Translations under genes and position numbers: made by a program
Shown here: positions 1-9,643 of the stretch, piece after piece
How positions within the stretch are numbered: the first letter of the stretch is position 1
Layout: every line of letters begins with the position of its first letter
DNA from: Hypsibius dujardini
Taxonomy: Eukaryota; Tardigrada; Eutardigrada; Parachela; Hypsibiidae
Direction: 5' to 3'
Length of the DNA stretch: 34,114 nucleotides
Assembly: GCA_001579985.1 (NCBI GenBank)
Contig: LRSR01001862.1
Location: 4,993-39,106 of the forward strand
Notes under the pieces: generated by a model
What the model was told of the DNA's origin: nothing
Seen by the model: the letters and a program-made list of their open reading frames with translations, nothing else
Databases searched by the model: none

Positions 1-489
1 GATTTCTGCACATCGGTTCGAGAGGTTTACGAGTATGTGTACCAAACTGTTCCGGACACAGACAGTCCCGAAATTCGGGCGAATGCGACTGCGAAGGTAC
101 ACAACCATACACGTCCTTAACCATTAGAAATTCGTGATGGAAGAGGTTTGGACGTTTCTGATCAATTGCACCGTTGCAGGCAACCGTTGCTGCGTTTGCC
201 GCAAGCGAGGGTCACGCACATCCCCGGGTGGTGGACTTGCCGAAAACCGAGGAGGGATTGGGATTCAATATTATGGGTGGGAAGGAGCAGAACTCTCCCA
301 TCTATATTTCACGCATCATTCCCGGTGGAGTGGCCGATCGTCATGGTGGTCTGAAGAGAGGGGACCAGTTACTGTCTGTCAATGGCACGGTGAGTTAGCC
401 TGTTTGAACGGGTTCAAAATTAAAAGTTCCTTCTCACATAGACGGGCAATGACCAGCACTAGATATATCAACTGATAGATAGGCAGACT

Positions 490-569
<80 letters not shown>

Positions 570-1064
570 GGAAGACAGACAGGAAGACAGACAGACAGAC
601 AGGAAGACGTACAGGCTGACAGGTCGACAGACAGACAGACAGACAGACAGACAGGCAGACAGGTAGACAAACAGACAGGCAGACACCAGAAGATCTACTT
701 CCAGACAGTTTCTTGAAGGCGGATAGATAGTTGTCTAGACAAAGACCAAGTTGATGGATTGAAAAACTAGAAGCGTGTTTGAGAATTGTGATCAACGTGG
801 TCAATTTCATTGTTCAGGCAGTGGAAGGGGAGCACCACGAACGCGCAGTTGAGCTCCTGAAAGCTGCTGCCGGTAAGTAACATTTTATCGCCCTGGAAAC
901 AATCGCTACACCGTACTGTCATGCTGTGCTGATTTCTCGATTTAGGGAGCGTGAAGTTAGTTGTCCGCTACAGTCCGAAACTGCTGGAGGAGATGGAAAA
1001 CCGTTTCGACCAGCAACGAACCGCCCAGCGACGTCGCCAGCAAACCACGCCGCCGAGGGCGTAA
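1..1064 (+). CDS. lin-7: LIN7 scaffold protein, 3' part (end of L27 domain + PDZ domain)
   Basis: Partial at the 5' end. Exons: 1-96, 180-389, 818-872, 946-1064, all with GT-AG junctions and matching phases; stop TAA at 1062-1064. The translation begins in the C-terminal part of the L27 domain ([12 protein letters not shown], then [11 protein letters not shown]). It continues into the very conserved LIN7 PDZ domain: [20 protein letters not shown] with the carboxylate-binding GLGF loop, then [20 protein letters not shown], and a basic tail ending [14 protein letters not shown]7 family proteins (Veli/MALS) join LIN2/CASK and LIN10 in a scaffold that places receptors and channels at basolateral and synaptic membranes. 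The order and residues match animal LIN7 nearly throughout, so the identification is firm. The start and first part of L27 lie outside the window. The third exon is only 55 bp. Intron 2 carries a long ACAG tract. Confidence 0.97.
480..690 (+). repeat. (ACAG)n microsatellite in lin-7 intron 2
   Basis: About 200 bp of near-perfect ACAG tetranucleotide on the plus (sense) strand, with scattered A/G variants (caaa, caggaa, caggcag). It lies in the intron at 390-817. The repeat has no stop codon in any frame, so it yields long spurious open frames on both strands (TDRQ on one, SVCL on the other). Confidence 0.97.
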
Positions 1065-1424
1065 ACGAAATGAGGATTTGCTGGATTAATTCCTGCGTCC
1101 AGTTGTGCTTTTTTGAAACGTTTTGTTGCCATACAAGTATTTTAGTTTGTACATATCTAATATGTTTGTTACACATCGATTCCCACACAACGCCTGAAAG
1201 TTTCCCCCTTCGAGTACTTCGAATTTGTTTTGACAACCTGAACCAAAGACGACTTGCATCGAGATTTTTCATTTCACATGTTCATGTACATGAATTTTAA
1301 TTATAGTTTTGAGTTTTAAGCTTGTTTCTCGACTATCACTCGTGCAATGTGAGAAGATATCATAATAACACAAGAAAAAGAACAGAAAAGGCTACGTAAA
1401 ATATCAAATAATTCAGACTATAAG
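1065..1424. other. Convergent 3' intergenic stretch between lin-7 and POLR3H
   Basis: 360 bp between two stop codons facing each other. It is AT-rich towards the POLR3H side and holds no recognisable exon. It should contain both 3' UTRs and both polyadenylation sites, but I see no canonical AATAAA on either strand close to the stops. Confidence 0.6.
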
Positions 1425-3049
1425 TCAACAACGGCTTTGGACTCTGAGTTTCTGCATGAAACTAATGAAATCGATTTCGTTCTGGTTCAATAATGCAACT
1501 GAATCCTGCAGGGAAGGGCTCTGCGGTGACTTGGACGCGTTGGTGGACCACCAATGAGTCGGACCTGAAAGCGACGCAAAATTTACTGAATGTTTTCTAA
1601 TTAACATTAAAAATTAAATTAAATTACTTATCAATTAAAAAGCCTTTTATTTAAGATTTTATGATTTTACTTCAATATATTAAATATTATTAAAGATTAT
1701 CGCTTAGCCAATTAAATAAAAATAATAGTATTAAATAATGTTCCTTTTTTCCTGTCTTCCTAAAGTAAATTCCGTCAATTACGTCTGCTTCCACACACAT
1801 GACCAAAATGCTTGGCTGGCCGAGTCAGGTCATTCAACTCAGCCGTTGCAGGCGGCAATGCACTGAAAGAGCTCAAGGGCTTGACGCGGTGAGCCAAGTA
1901 TTCCGTCCGTATGTGTAATATCAAATAAATTTAAATAACGCCACGTAACAAAATCTGTCTTGACCAAAATTGCAGGTTAGAATTGCTGTTTCAGTAAAAA
2001 AGATTTTACCCATGGAAGTGGAGTGAATGTCTCCCACCACAGTCATAGCTGCAGCCTCGGTTTTCGGCTGATCCGTTCTTATGTCCAGCAGGGCGATCGG
2101 CCGGCCGGAATCGTACGTCAACTCCGCCACCGTGAATTTGACCTCATCGTCCTGTTTGATTTCAAAGTACAGGGGTGCTTTTTTGGCCCACACGAAGGAC
2201 TTCTTCTCCGGGTGGTAAACGGTTTCCGCGGGAAATAGGGTGCGAGGTATCGTAACCACGGGAAGACCCAGGCAACTAACGGTCAGCCGGTCCGGGTGAA
2301 TGCTGTCGACTTTTCCTTTCAGGATACTGTTAAGAGCTACAGGAAAAGCAAACATTAAAAACCGCACAAACAGAATAATCGCATGGACTCAATAAACACG
2401 AAAGTATTTCGGCTTAAAACAAATCCCGACAAATCCTCCGAAGAAGTAAAGCTCTACCAATCAATCAATCAATCAATGCGTGAAATCAATCAACGTTTTG
2501 TTAATCACTCAATCCATCAATCAACGACCTAACACAATACGAGAAACACTGCTTGCTCGCCAGTCGAGTCAATCAAGCGATCGAGTGCTTAAATGAAAGG
2601 AAAACAAACGACTTCAAGGCCTACCTGGCGAAAACGCGTAACAGATAAAGCGAACTCGCGCGAAAACTCCGCCATCAGAGGGATCGAAATTGCCCGGTAT
2701 GATATTCTTAACACGGACGATGATGACGACAAGGCCAATGTCCTTTAACACCTACAAAAGCAAGCAACCTTGTTAACGGCCTCAATCAACCATTTATAAT
2801 AGAGGCTTGTGATCGATCGATTGCATGATTGACTTAAAAGTTGAAAGGGATCAGCAATCAGCAAATCAAGTGAACGCATCGCCTAATATTCCTTATCTTA
2901 TATTTCCGTTGTCCTTACGAAGCACTTACGTGACCAACCAGCTGGGCTTGGAGGAGATGTCGGGCAGTCGAATATGCGTCGCGATACCAACATCCCAGGA
3001 AGGTCGGATGCACATACAGCATCTTATCTAGCTCAAAACTTCGGAACAT
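1425..3049 (-). CDS. POLR3H: RNA polymerase III subunit RPC8 (POLR3H-like, Rpb7 family)
   Basis: Complete gene, four exons read on the minus strand: 3049-2930, 2751-2625, 2336-2010, 1564-1425; 714 nt, 237 aa, phases consistent, stop TGA at 1427-1425. The N-terminus (MFRSFELDKMLYVHPTFLG) fits the Rpb7/Rpc8 tip domain. Exon 2 gives DIGLVVIIVRVKNIIPGNF and GGVFARVRFICYAFSP, which align with the conserved PGDGA / KVHFRCVVFHP region of RPC8. Exon 3 is the OB/S1-like domain (LGLPVVTIPRTLFP, VWAKKAPLYF, DDEVKFTV). Its end (TVVGDI) plus exon 4 (GPTHWW) match the RPC8-specific VGSI...LLSWW ending, which argues against RPB7 and RPA43. RPC8 forms the stalk of Pol III with RPC9 and helps initiation on tRNA and 5S genes. 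The tail runs about 35 residues beyond the HWW motif where human RPC8 stops a few residues later, so the protein is longer than the usual ~204 aa. Confidence 0.88.
2458..2475 (+). repeat. (CAAT)n short tandem repeat in POLR3H intron 2
   Basis: Four to five CAAT/AATC units in the 288-bp intron between exons 2 and 3 of the POLR3H-like gene. The surrounding sequence continues as degenerate CAATCAA motifs to about 2580. Confidence 0.85.
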
Positions 3050-3599
3050 TTTTTTGTCGTAGTGGAGATCCAAGTCTCGAATGCAGAAAATTAAATGTTA
3101 TGGAAGTAGAAACGCCAATTTCTCTAAAATACCATAGAAAATTTGCAAAAAACCGTGTTTTAACTGATGCGCCAGTGGCGTTGTGGTAAAATGAACAGCA
3201 GAGGAGAGGAAGAAAAGGGAAGAAAAAGAAAGAAAAGCTGCTATCAGCAAAATCGTCCAGAAAAGGTTCCAGCGCCGATGGAATTGGTTAAGTGGACCTG
3301 ATTTTCAGTTTCTCCGGAGAAGTGGAAGTGGATTTGGTGCTTCATAGAAAAAGAATTGGACTGATTACTGATTAGCGATCCCAAACTCCACACCGATTGC
3401 TGGAATTCCAGTATTGAATTACGATTCCACCAAATGTCTGGAGATTCCAGTGAATACGCATTGGCACAAATAAGAACTTTCGGTTTTTTTTCCGTTCTTC
3501 TTTTTACTCTGCAACCTATCTCAACCAAACACTTTCTCCGCAGACTCCTTCATCCGCTGACAATTGGGCCGGGCATACCGCGATCGCCATCAGGGAGGA
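3050..3599. promoter_or_regulatory. Divergent (head-to-head) promoter region, POLR3H / Twinkle
   Basis: 550 bp separates the ATG of POLR3H (minus, 3049) from the ATG of Twinkle (plus, 3600). No TATA box stands out. A pyrimidine-rich stretch ending in CAG at 3543 looks like a splice acceptor, so Twinkle may have a non-coding first exon further upstream. A TGA at 3558 in the Twinkle frame closes the frame just before the ATG. Shared promoter use is an inference from the arrangement only. Confidence 0.5.
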
Positions 3600-4893
3600 A
3601 TGAAGAGTGTCCTCTCGCTGCCGAATCTCATCAAGCTCTCCATGAAATTCCAAACGCCAATTTACGCGCCGAATTCTCAGCTGTTGGCCTCTGGACACCG
3701 CCCGCCGCATGTGCAAGTCCGACGCGGCTATTTTCACGACATCAGTGAGGAGGGTCAGGACGCGTTAAACGTCAACCCATCCGCAATCCGCACGTTTTTA
3801 ACTACACAGAATATTGACTTCAAACAGGCAAGTCTCCCTTTGGTTGATTGGTGAATTGATGAGTTAATTGGTTTCTGACATTTCAACGACTTGATTGATG
3901 TATTGAACAGTGTGTTGCGAAGGTTGATTTGATGGGCTGATTGTTGATTGGCTGAAATGTTTGAAGTGAGTTTTCCACTTCTTAGGGCTTCACCTGTTAC
4001 TCCGCGGCCTGCACACAATGTAGGAAATGTCAAAATCCCACCGCGAAAAAGGCTAAAATTTTCATCAACAGTGCCACCGGCAGTTTCAACTGCAGTGAAT
4101 GCACCTGGTCCGGCACGTGGAAGCAGTTCGAGGCGGTGGTGGACGCATTTCAGCATGGTGATCCCGCGGACTCGGAAAAGTTAGTTTCAAAATGTGCTAA
4201 TTTAATGTGGGTAATAAGACCGGTACACGTAAACCGTTGCATTTGCTGGCTAAACTGGTAAAGAATCCAGATCAATCTCTCAATGACAGGAAAACAGCTT
4301 CAAATGATTGATTGATTGATCAATCAATTTGGCTTGATTGATTGATCAATCAATTGGTTGTGAATTGTGAATTCTGTCATTTCTGTCTTCTGTACTTGCT
4401 AATCGTATACCGTACTGTATTTTCGGCATTATGCAATTTCAGGAATGCGGTGCACTCAAGATTGCGCGGATTGGACGACGCGTCTGAGGCGGCAGAGGAG
4501 GAGAGGCGGCTGACACATTGTCTCACCAGCCTGTCTGCCGCTGAGTTTGCCGACCTTGTGAAATTGCATCAGATTCAAGTGAGCAATCTACCCGCAGTTT
4601 GATTGGTGAATTATGATTCTGGAGCTGGACTCCATGCCCAGTCGGCGTATGATGGGTTGTTTGTTTGAACAGGGCTTGAAAATGTCCACCCTCATGGAAC
4701 TGGGCGTACAGGTGTACAGCAACAAGCGAGACTTATTCTTCCCGCGATACCATTCGAACCAAAATCAGTGTTGTGGATACAAGCGGATGATAGTGCGGGA
4801 GCTGCCGGAAGAGACTGTGATAACGGAGCAGATTTTCCCGAAGTACGTTTACACTCACTTGGGATCCTTCTGTCTGTCCCAGTTATGTCTGCC

Positions 4894-4938
<45 letters not shown>

Positions 4939-7629
4939 GCCTGTCTGCCTGCCTGTCTGTCTGCCTGTCTGTCTGTCTTTCGGTATGTTTATTTTTTCCT
5001 TGTATCTGTCTTTCTCTAAGTCTGTCTGCCTATCTACTTGTCTGACTTTGTCAATATGCCTATTGGTGTATCTGGGTGCCTGTCTCCCTATGTCGTTTAT
5101 TGTTGTCTGTTTGTCTAATTTCATGTCTGTCTGCCTGTCTGTTCATCTGTCTGCCCGTCTACTTTTATGCATATTTGTATTCCTACCTGTTTTTTGTCTG
5201 CCTGCCGGGACGTAAGCCTATTTCTCGATGTGCTTGCGAGTGTCTTTATCTGTCTCACGTTTTTTTCTCTGTTTATTACTTAGCTCTGAAGCTCTATATA
5301 TTTTTATACAGAGAAGCCGGTGTTCTGGGATTGTTTGGATGGAATCTTATACCGAAAAAGGCCACCGAGTTGGTGATCACATCTAATGAGTTTGATGCGA
5401 TGATCATTCGTCAAGAAACCGGTAAACCCGTTGTCGCCTTACCGAAAGGAATCTCCCTCCTCCCTGTTGAAGTGAGTTTTTATCCCTCTACTGAGTCCTT
5501 CTGATTTTATTGTTGGTCTGATTGTATATCTGGGCTTTGCTCTAGGCTTTGCCGCTTCTGGAACAATTTTCTAAAATTGTCTTATGGCTGGACGGCAGCG
5601 GAAACCGCTCGTGGCAGGCAGCGAAGATATTTTCGCGGAAGCTGGATGAAAAGCGTTGCCACCTGGTCTCGTAAGAACTGCCCGTCCGACTGATGGATGA
5701 ACGCGTTCTGACTTTTGTGGTCATTTGATCTTGCCAGACCGGAACTGTGCCCGACAAGAGCGCTCAACGCTTTCCAATCCGGAACTGAAGTGAACGGTAT
5801 TATCCTCAAAGCCCGGCCAGTCTCGCACAAATCGGTGGTCACTTTCGGCTCCTTCCGCTCCGATGTACTGAATGAGCTCACCAATCGGGAAGACTTTTCA
5901 GGTCTTCGGGTGAGTGAAGTTACCTTTTAGGCGCTAAGCAGCTGCTCTCTTTCTTTGTCTGCACATGTAACACTGAGATATAAATTCCTGCCATCTCGTT
6001 TCAAAGTTTATTTTATAAATTTACAAAATTGTTTTTGACTTACGTTTTCCTTCTTTAAAGTTTGCTTGTTTAAAAAACATTTCAGTGGCAAAGGTTTCCC
6101 GCCCTCAATCGGATACTGAAGGGACACCGACGCGGCGAACTGACCGTTCTCACCGGACCGACCGGTTCGGGCAAAACCACATTTCTCAGTGAATACTCAC
6201 TCGATTTGTGCAATCAAGGGGTAAAAAAGCTCTTAATTCCCCATGACGAATGGCACGGGCAAGTCAGAAACTCCTTCTTGTCTTCAGCTACGGACACTGT
6301 GGGGCAGTTTTGAAATAAAGAATTCCCGTCTGGCGAAAACTATGCTGAACCAATTTGCCAGGTAAGCATTAAATTCAATGTGCTTGTATATTATTATTTT
6401 TGAATATTATTATTTTTGAATATTGATTAATGTGTTTATGTTTTTGCATTTGTTTCTGTGTAGGAAATCAATGCAAAAAAACGTGACTGAATTCGACCTG
6501 TGGGCGGACAAGTTCGAACAACTGGCGCTGTACTTCATGGCATTTCACGGACAGGAAACGTTGGATAACGTTTTTGAGGTAAAAATAATCCGCTCTGAAT
6601 CCAAAAATAGCGCTCTGCACTAGCACTAGTGCTAGCAGTGCACTAGCAGTAGTGCTAGCAGTGCACTAACACTAGTGCTAGCAGTGCACTAACATTAGTG
6701 CTAGCAGTGCACTAGCAGTAGTGCTAGCAGTGCACTAGCACTAGTGCTAGCAGTGCACTACCATTAGTGCTAGCAGTGCACTAGCAGTAGTGCTGTACAT
6801 TATCTATAGAAGAGTTCAATTTGCCTTTCGTTGCAGGCAATGCTGCATGCGGTGTATGTCCACGATATTGAGCATGTGATCGTGGACAACCTACAGTTCA
6901 TGATGGGCGCGACCAACTTCAAAACCATCCATGACCGGATCGTCAAGCAGGACCAATTGATCGAAGGCTTCCGGAAGTTTTCCACCAGTCACGACTGCCA
7001 CGTGACTTTGGTGGTGCATCCACGAAAGGTATTCAAGCTCTTTACTTACCCGCATCGGAATCAGTATAACGGACGCATATACCGACAGTCGGTCAGACAG
7101 ACAGACAGACAGACAGGCAGACAGACAGACAGACAGACAGGCAGACAAACAGACAAACAGACAGACAGACATATAGACAGGCATATAGACAGACCGGCAA
7201 TCAGATAGAAAATAGTATATACATGGACAGCGTTCCTTATAGGAGATGGAAGGCCAGGAGTTAACCGCACAATCCATTTACGGTGGCGCCAAAGCCAGTC
7301 AGGAAGCCGACAACATCCTTATCCTCCAAAACAATCGAGGCAAGTCCGGTCTGCTACAAGGCAAAAAGTACATCGAAATCGTCAAAAACCGATATGACGG
7401 CGACCTGGGCATAGTTCCGCTGAGTTACGACAAGGACAGCCAGAGCTATGTGAAGAAGGAACGGGCAAAAGGTGACAATACCGTCGGAGCTACTACCACG
7501 AAAAAGACCGGGAAAGCGGCGGCAGCGTTCGCCGCGGCAAAACCTTCCACTTTCACTGGTGCGGCCACTGATGGGGCCACCGAAGATGAAGATGAAGATC
7601 AGTCTTTGACCAATAGAATTGTAATCTGA
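3600..7629 (+). CDS. TWNK: Twinkle mitochondrial replicative DNA helicase
   Basis: Complete, 12 exons: 3600-3827, 3986-4179, 4443-4578, 4673-4842, 5312-5471, 5546-5670, 5738-5909, 6086-6220, 6288-6361, 6464-6578, 6837-7028, 7243-7629; 2088 nt, 695 aa (human 684). The start is the first ATG after an in-frame TGA at 3558; a basic N-terminus fits mitochondrial import. Residues ~77-125 form a zinc-ribbon-like primase-type domain (C80, C85, C88, C91, C112, C115). Residues ~262-345 are TOPRIM-like ([15 protein letters not shown]). The RecA/DnaB helicase core has Walker [10 protein letters not shown] (419-427), Walker [13 protein letters not shown] (D520), [11 protein letters not shown] (to 567), and the [15 protein letters not shown] and [13 protein letters not shown] motifs. 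It unwinds mtDNA ahead of Pol gamma as a hexamer in the matrix. Intron 1 uses a GC donor; the acidic tail (EDEDEDQ) is poorly conserved. Confidence 0.96.
4306..4356. repeat. Palindromic TTGA/TCAA tetranucleotide cluster in Twinkle intron 2
   Basis: Two successive blocks in which TTGATTGATTGA runs directly into its reverse complement (TCAATCAA). Each block is nearly self-complementary. It lies within the intron at 4180-4442. Confidence 0.85.
4871..4980 (+). repeat. (CTGT)n microsatellite in Twinkle intron 4
   Basis: CTGT on the sense strand, perfect for about 50 bp and then mixed with CCTG steps. Degenerate CTGT/CTGC motifs continue to about 5270, filling much of the 469-bp intron (4843-5311). 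Confidence 0.96.
6617..6795. repeat. 23-bp self-complementary minisatellite in Twinkle intron 10
   Basis: Eight head-to-tail copies of a 23-bp unit (GCACTAGCACTAGTGCTAGC plus AGT) at exact 23-bp spacing; the last copy is partial. Each copy contains the perfect palindrome AGCACTAGTGCT or a one-base variant of it, and the palindrome TGCTAGCA. It sits in the intron at 6579-6836, ending about 40 bp before the acceptor. Confidence 0.95.
7090..7197 (+). repeat. (ACAG)n microsatellite in Twinkle intron 11
   Basis: ACAG on the sense strand with interspersed GGCAG, ACAA and ATATAG variants, filling half of the 214-bp intron at 7029-7242. The orientation is opposite to the tract in intron 4 of the same gene. 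Confidence 0.95.
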
Positions 7630-8826
7630 GAAAAAATGGTGTTTTATTTTATCTTATCTCTCAAAAATGTTGTTTCTGTTTTTTTTCTTATCAACGACAG
7701 TCGGTCGTGTCCTCTCTGGCATTCTGATTTGAAAATCCCTCCCGTGAAAGATACTAGTAAGTTCTGATTCGATTCGAGCCAATGTACTCACACCAAAGTG
7801 TGTATGTGTGTTGATTTATATCTTCCTCTGTTTGTCTGTCTCTCTGTCTGCTATTTCTCTGCATGCCTGTCTGTCTCTCTGCCTATCTGTTTATCTATCT
7901 GCCGGTTTTGTCTGTCCTCATGTGTGCCTGGTTGTTTTTTTCATCAGCATGCTTCTCTGTCTGATTGGTTGTCTAACTTGTCTGTCTTCCCGCCTGGTCT
8001 GGCTTTCTGCCTGTCTGCCTTTCTGTTTATCAACCTGTTTGTCTGTCTGCCTGCTTTAATGCATTTGCTTTGTATGTCTGATTGTCATGTGGTCCTTCTC
8101 CGTCAATTTGTCTGTCTGTGTGTCTGTGTGTCTGTCTGTTCGTCTGTTTGTTTGTTTGTCTGTGTGTCTGTGTGTCTGTCTGTGTGTCTGTCTGTCTGCT
8201 GTGAGCTATGTGCAATTGTTTCTTAACGATCTGTCTATATTTATCGTTGATCCTGTGTGCTTATCGTTGGACCAGGTTACCGAAGTTCGAGGACACACAT
8301 CGTTAGTCGTGTCTCTCATAAATCATAACGGGGCTTCATCTTGTTCCACTATGGTCACTTTTAGGCAGAAGTATCGTGTTGCTCTCATAATCATAGGAGT
8401 TGTGATGTACAGAATGAGCACAGGCAGATGCAGCGCTTGACCCATGCCTGCCTGTGTGCAGAGAACTCACACGTCGGTCGTCCGAGCCTCTGCTTATCAG
8501 TATGAGAGCTCCCGGTCGCCTCTTCCGTTCCCGCGACTGCCGTCGCTCTGACAAACTCACTTGTCAAATATGTATTAATTTGTCAATTTGTCTGTGATTA
8601 TCTTCTATGGATATGTGGAATGCACGAGATAGAAAGGATGTGCAAAGGACAGCTTCCTAGACGCCAGTCATGCCACCCACACACACCGGCTATTTTAAAA
8701 TTCATTCAATCCTTTTGCAACATTTGCCACCAAATATTTCCATTCAACGCTTCCTTGAATATTATTCCAGATAATAATTTTTCAGGGTTCTTTTTGGTGT
8801 TTCTGGAGAAGAGACAGTTTTGTGAC
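7630..8826. other. Intergenic spacer, Twinkle to bHLH gene, with degenerate CTGT tract
   Basis: Contains a degenerate CTGT/CTGC/GTGTCT tract at about 7826-8206. The remaining sequence (8207-8820) shows no exon I can recognise. An acceptor-like pyrimidine run ending in TTTTTCAG at about 8785 could join a non-coding first exon to the bHLH coding exon. No canonical AATAAA was seen just after the Twinkle stop. Confidence 0.6.
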
Positions 8827-9576
8827 ATGAGCGCCAGTAGTAGTCCCGTTGGTCCGATACCTAATATGACGACTGCTGCCTCGCCGTGCTCATCCACCTC
8901 CAACCGGGACGACGCCACGGTGAGGGAGCGATCACGGATGCATAATTTGAATTACGCCTTTGACCGATTACGACTGGTACGTGCCTGCCCTTCTATGCCC
9001 GGTCATCTTCTCGCGTTTCCGCATTTTTGTCACTTTCTCTAAATTTAATTTATGGTTAATTTAGAAACATCGAATGCGTGCAACCGCATACCAATATTTA
9101 CCATGAAATACAGAAGTGATGGTTCTGCAATTCCAAATCATTGCGCGACATTAAATTACACGTCTTTCGCATTACGAAAAATGTATTTAAATTTAGTAGA
9201 ACCTACTAAAAAATTTGAAAAAATTAAAAATAAATATTTTTATTTATATTAAATTTTAAATATTTTATAATAAACCATGTGTCTATAAACCTTATTAAAT
9301 TGCTCGTAGGTTGTCCCGCGCGCTAATTTAGCTGATCACCAGCGGCTCTCCAAAATCGCCACCCTTCGATTGGCCATCCACTACATCCACGCACTGCGCA
9401 GCATCCTGCTGGCCGGTGGCGGTCACATCCGTCCCATCCGTCCCATCACGGACAGGTCGTCTCCCGTGCCCAGCAAGAAAGGCCGCAAAAGAAAAGCACC
9501 CATCGACGGCAACAACGGACAAGAAACTCGCGATGACAACACCAGACGCAGATCCAGCAAACGCTTTAGCCAATAA
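8827..9576 (+). CDS. bHLH transcription factor (class A/II, atonal/Olig-like superfamily)
   Basis: Two exons, 8827-8976 and 9310-9576 (417 nt, 138 aa, phase 0 junction). The bHLH domain begins at about residue 32: basic region and helix 1 VRERSRMHNLNYAFDRLR, loop VVPRANLADHQ, helix 2 RLSKIATLRLAIHYIHALRS. The E-R-x-R of the basic region, the MHNLN/AFDRLR of helix 1 and LSKIxTLRLA of helix 2 are class II (tissue-specific, E-protein-partnering) signatures. The basic region is short and the residues before it (SNRDDAT) are not basic, unlike most relatives. Helix 1 looks atonal/NeuroD-like, while KIATL recalls Olig/Beta3, so I do not assign a subfamily. The C-terminal tail is basic and low in complexity (KKGRKRK, TRRRSSKRF), probably nuclear localisation. 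The intron splits the domain at the end of helix 1. An upstream coding exon cannot be excluded. Confidence 0.85.
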
Positions 9577-9602
9577 TAATTAATAAGAACATTATACACA
9601 TA

Positions 9603-9643
<41 letters not shown>

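Noticed and set aside
379-810. Long open frames of Ser-Val-Cys-Leu or Thr-Asp-Arg-Gln type here and at about 4613-5215, 7061-7277, 7798-8226, 12290-12623, 13376-13879, 22304-22797, 25802-26092, 27238-27513 and 28005-28251
   Set aside because: They are direct translations of stop-free CTGT/ACAG tetranucleotide repeats (period 12 nt = 4 residues) and lie in introns or spacers.
3564-3599. Twinkle start upstream of 3600
   Set aside because: The codon at 3564 is TTG, and TGA lies in frame at 3558. The first ATG in frame is at 3600.
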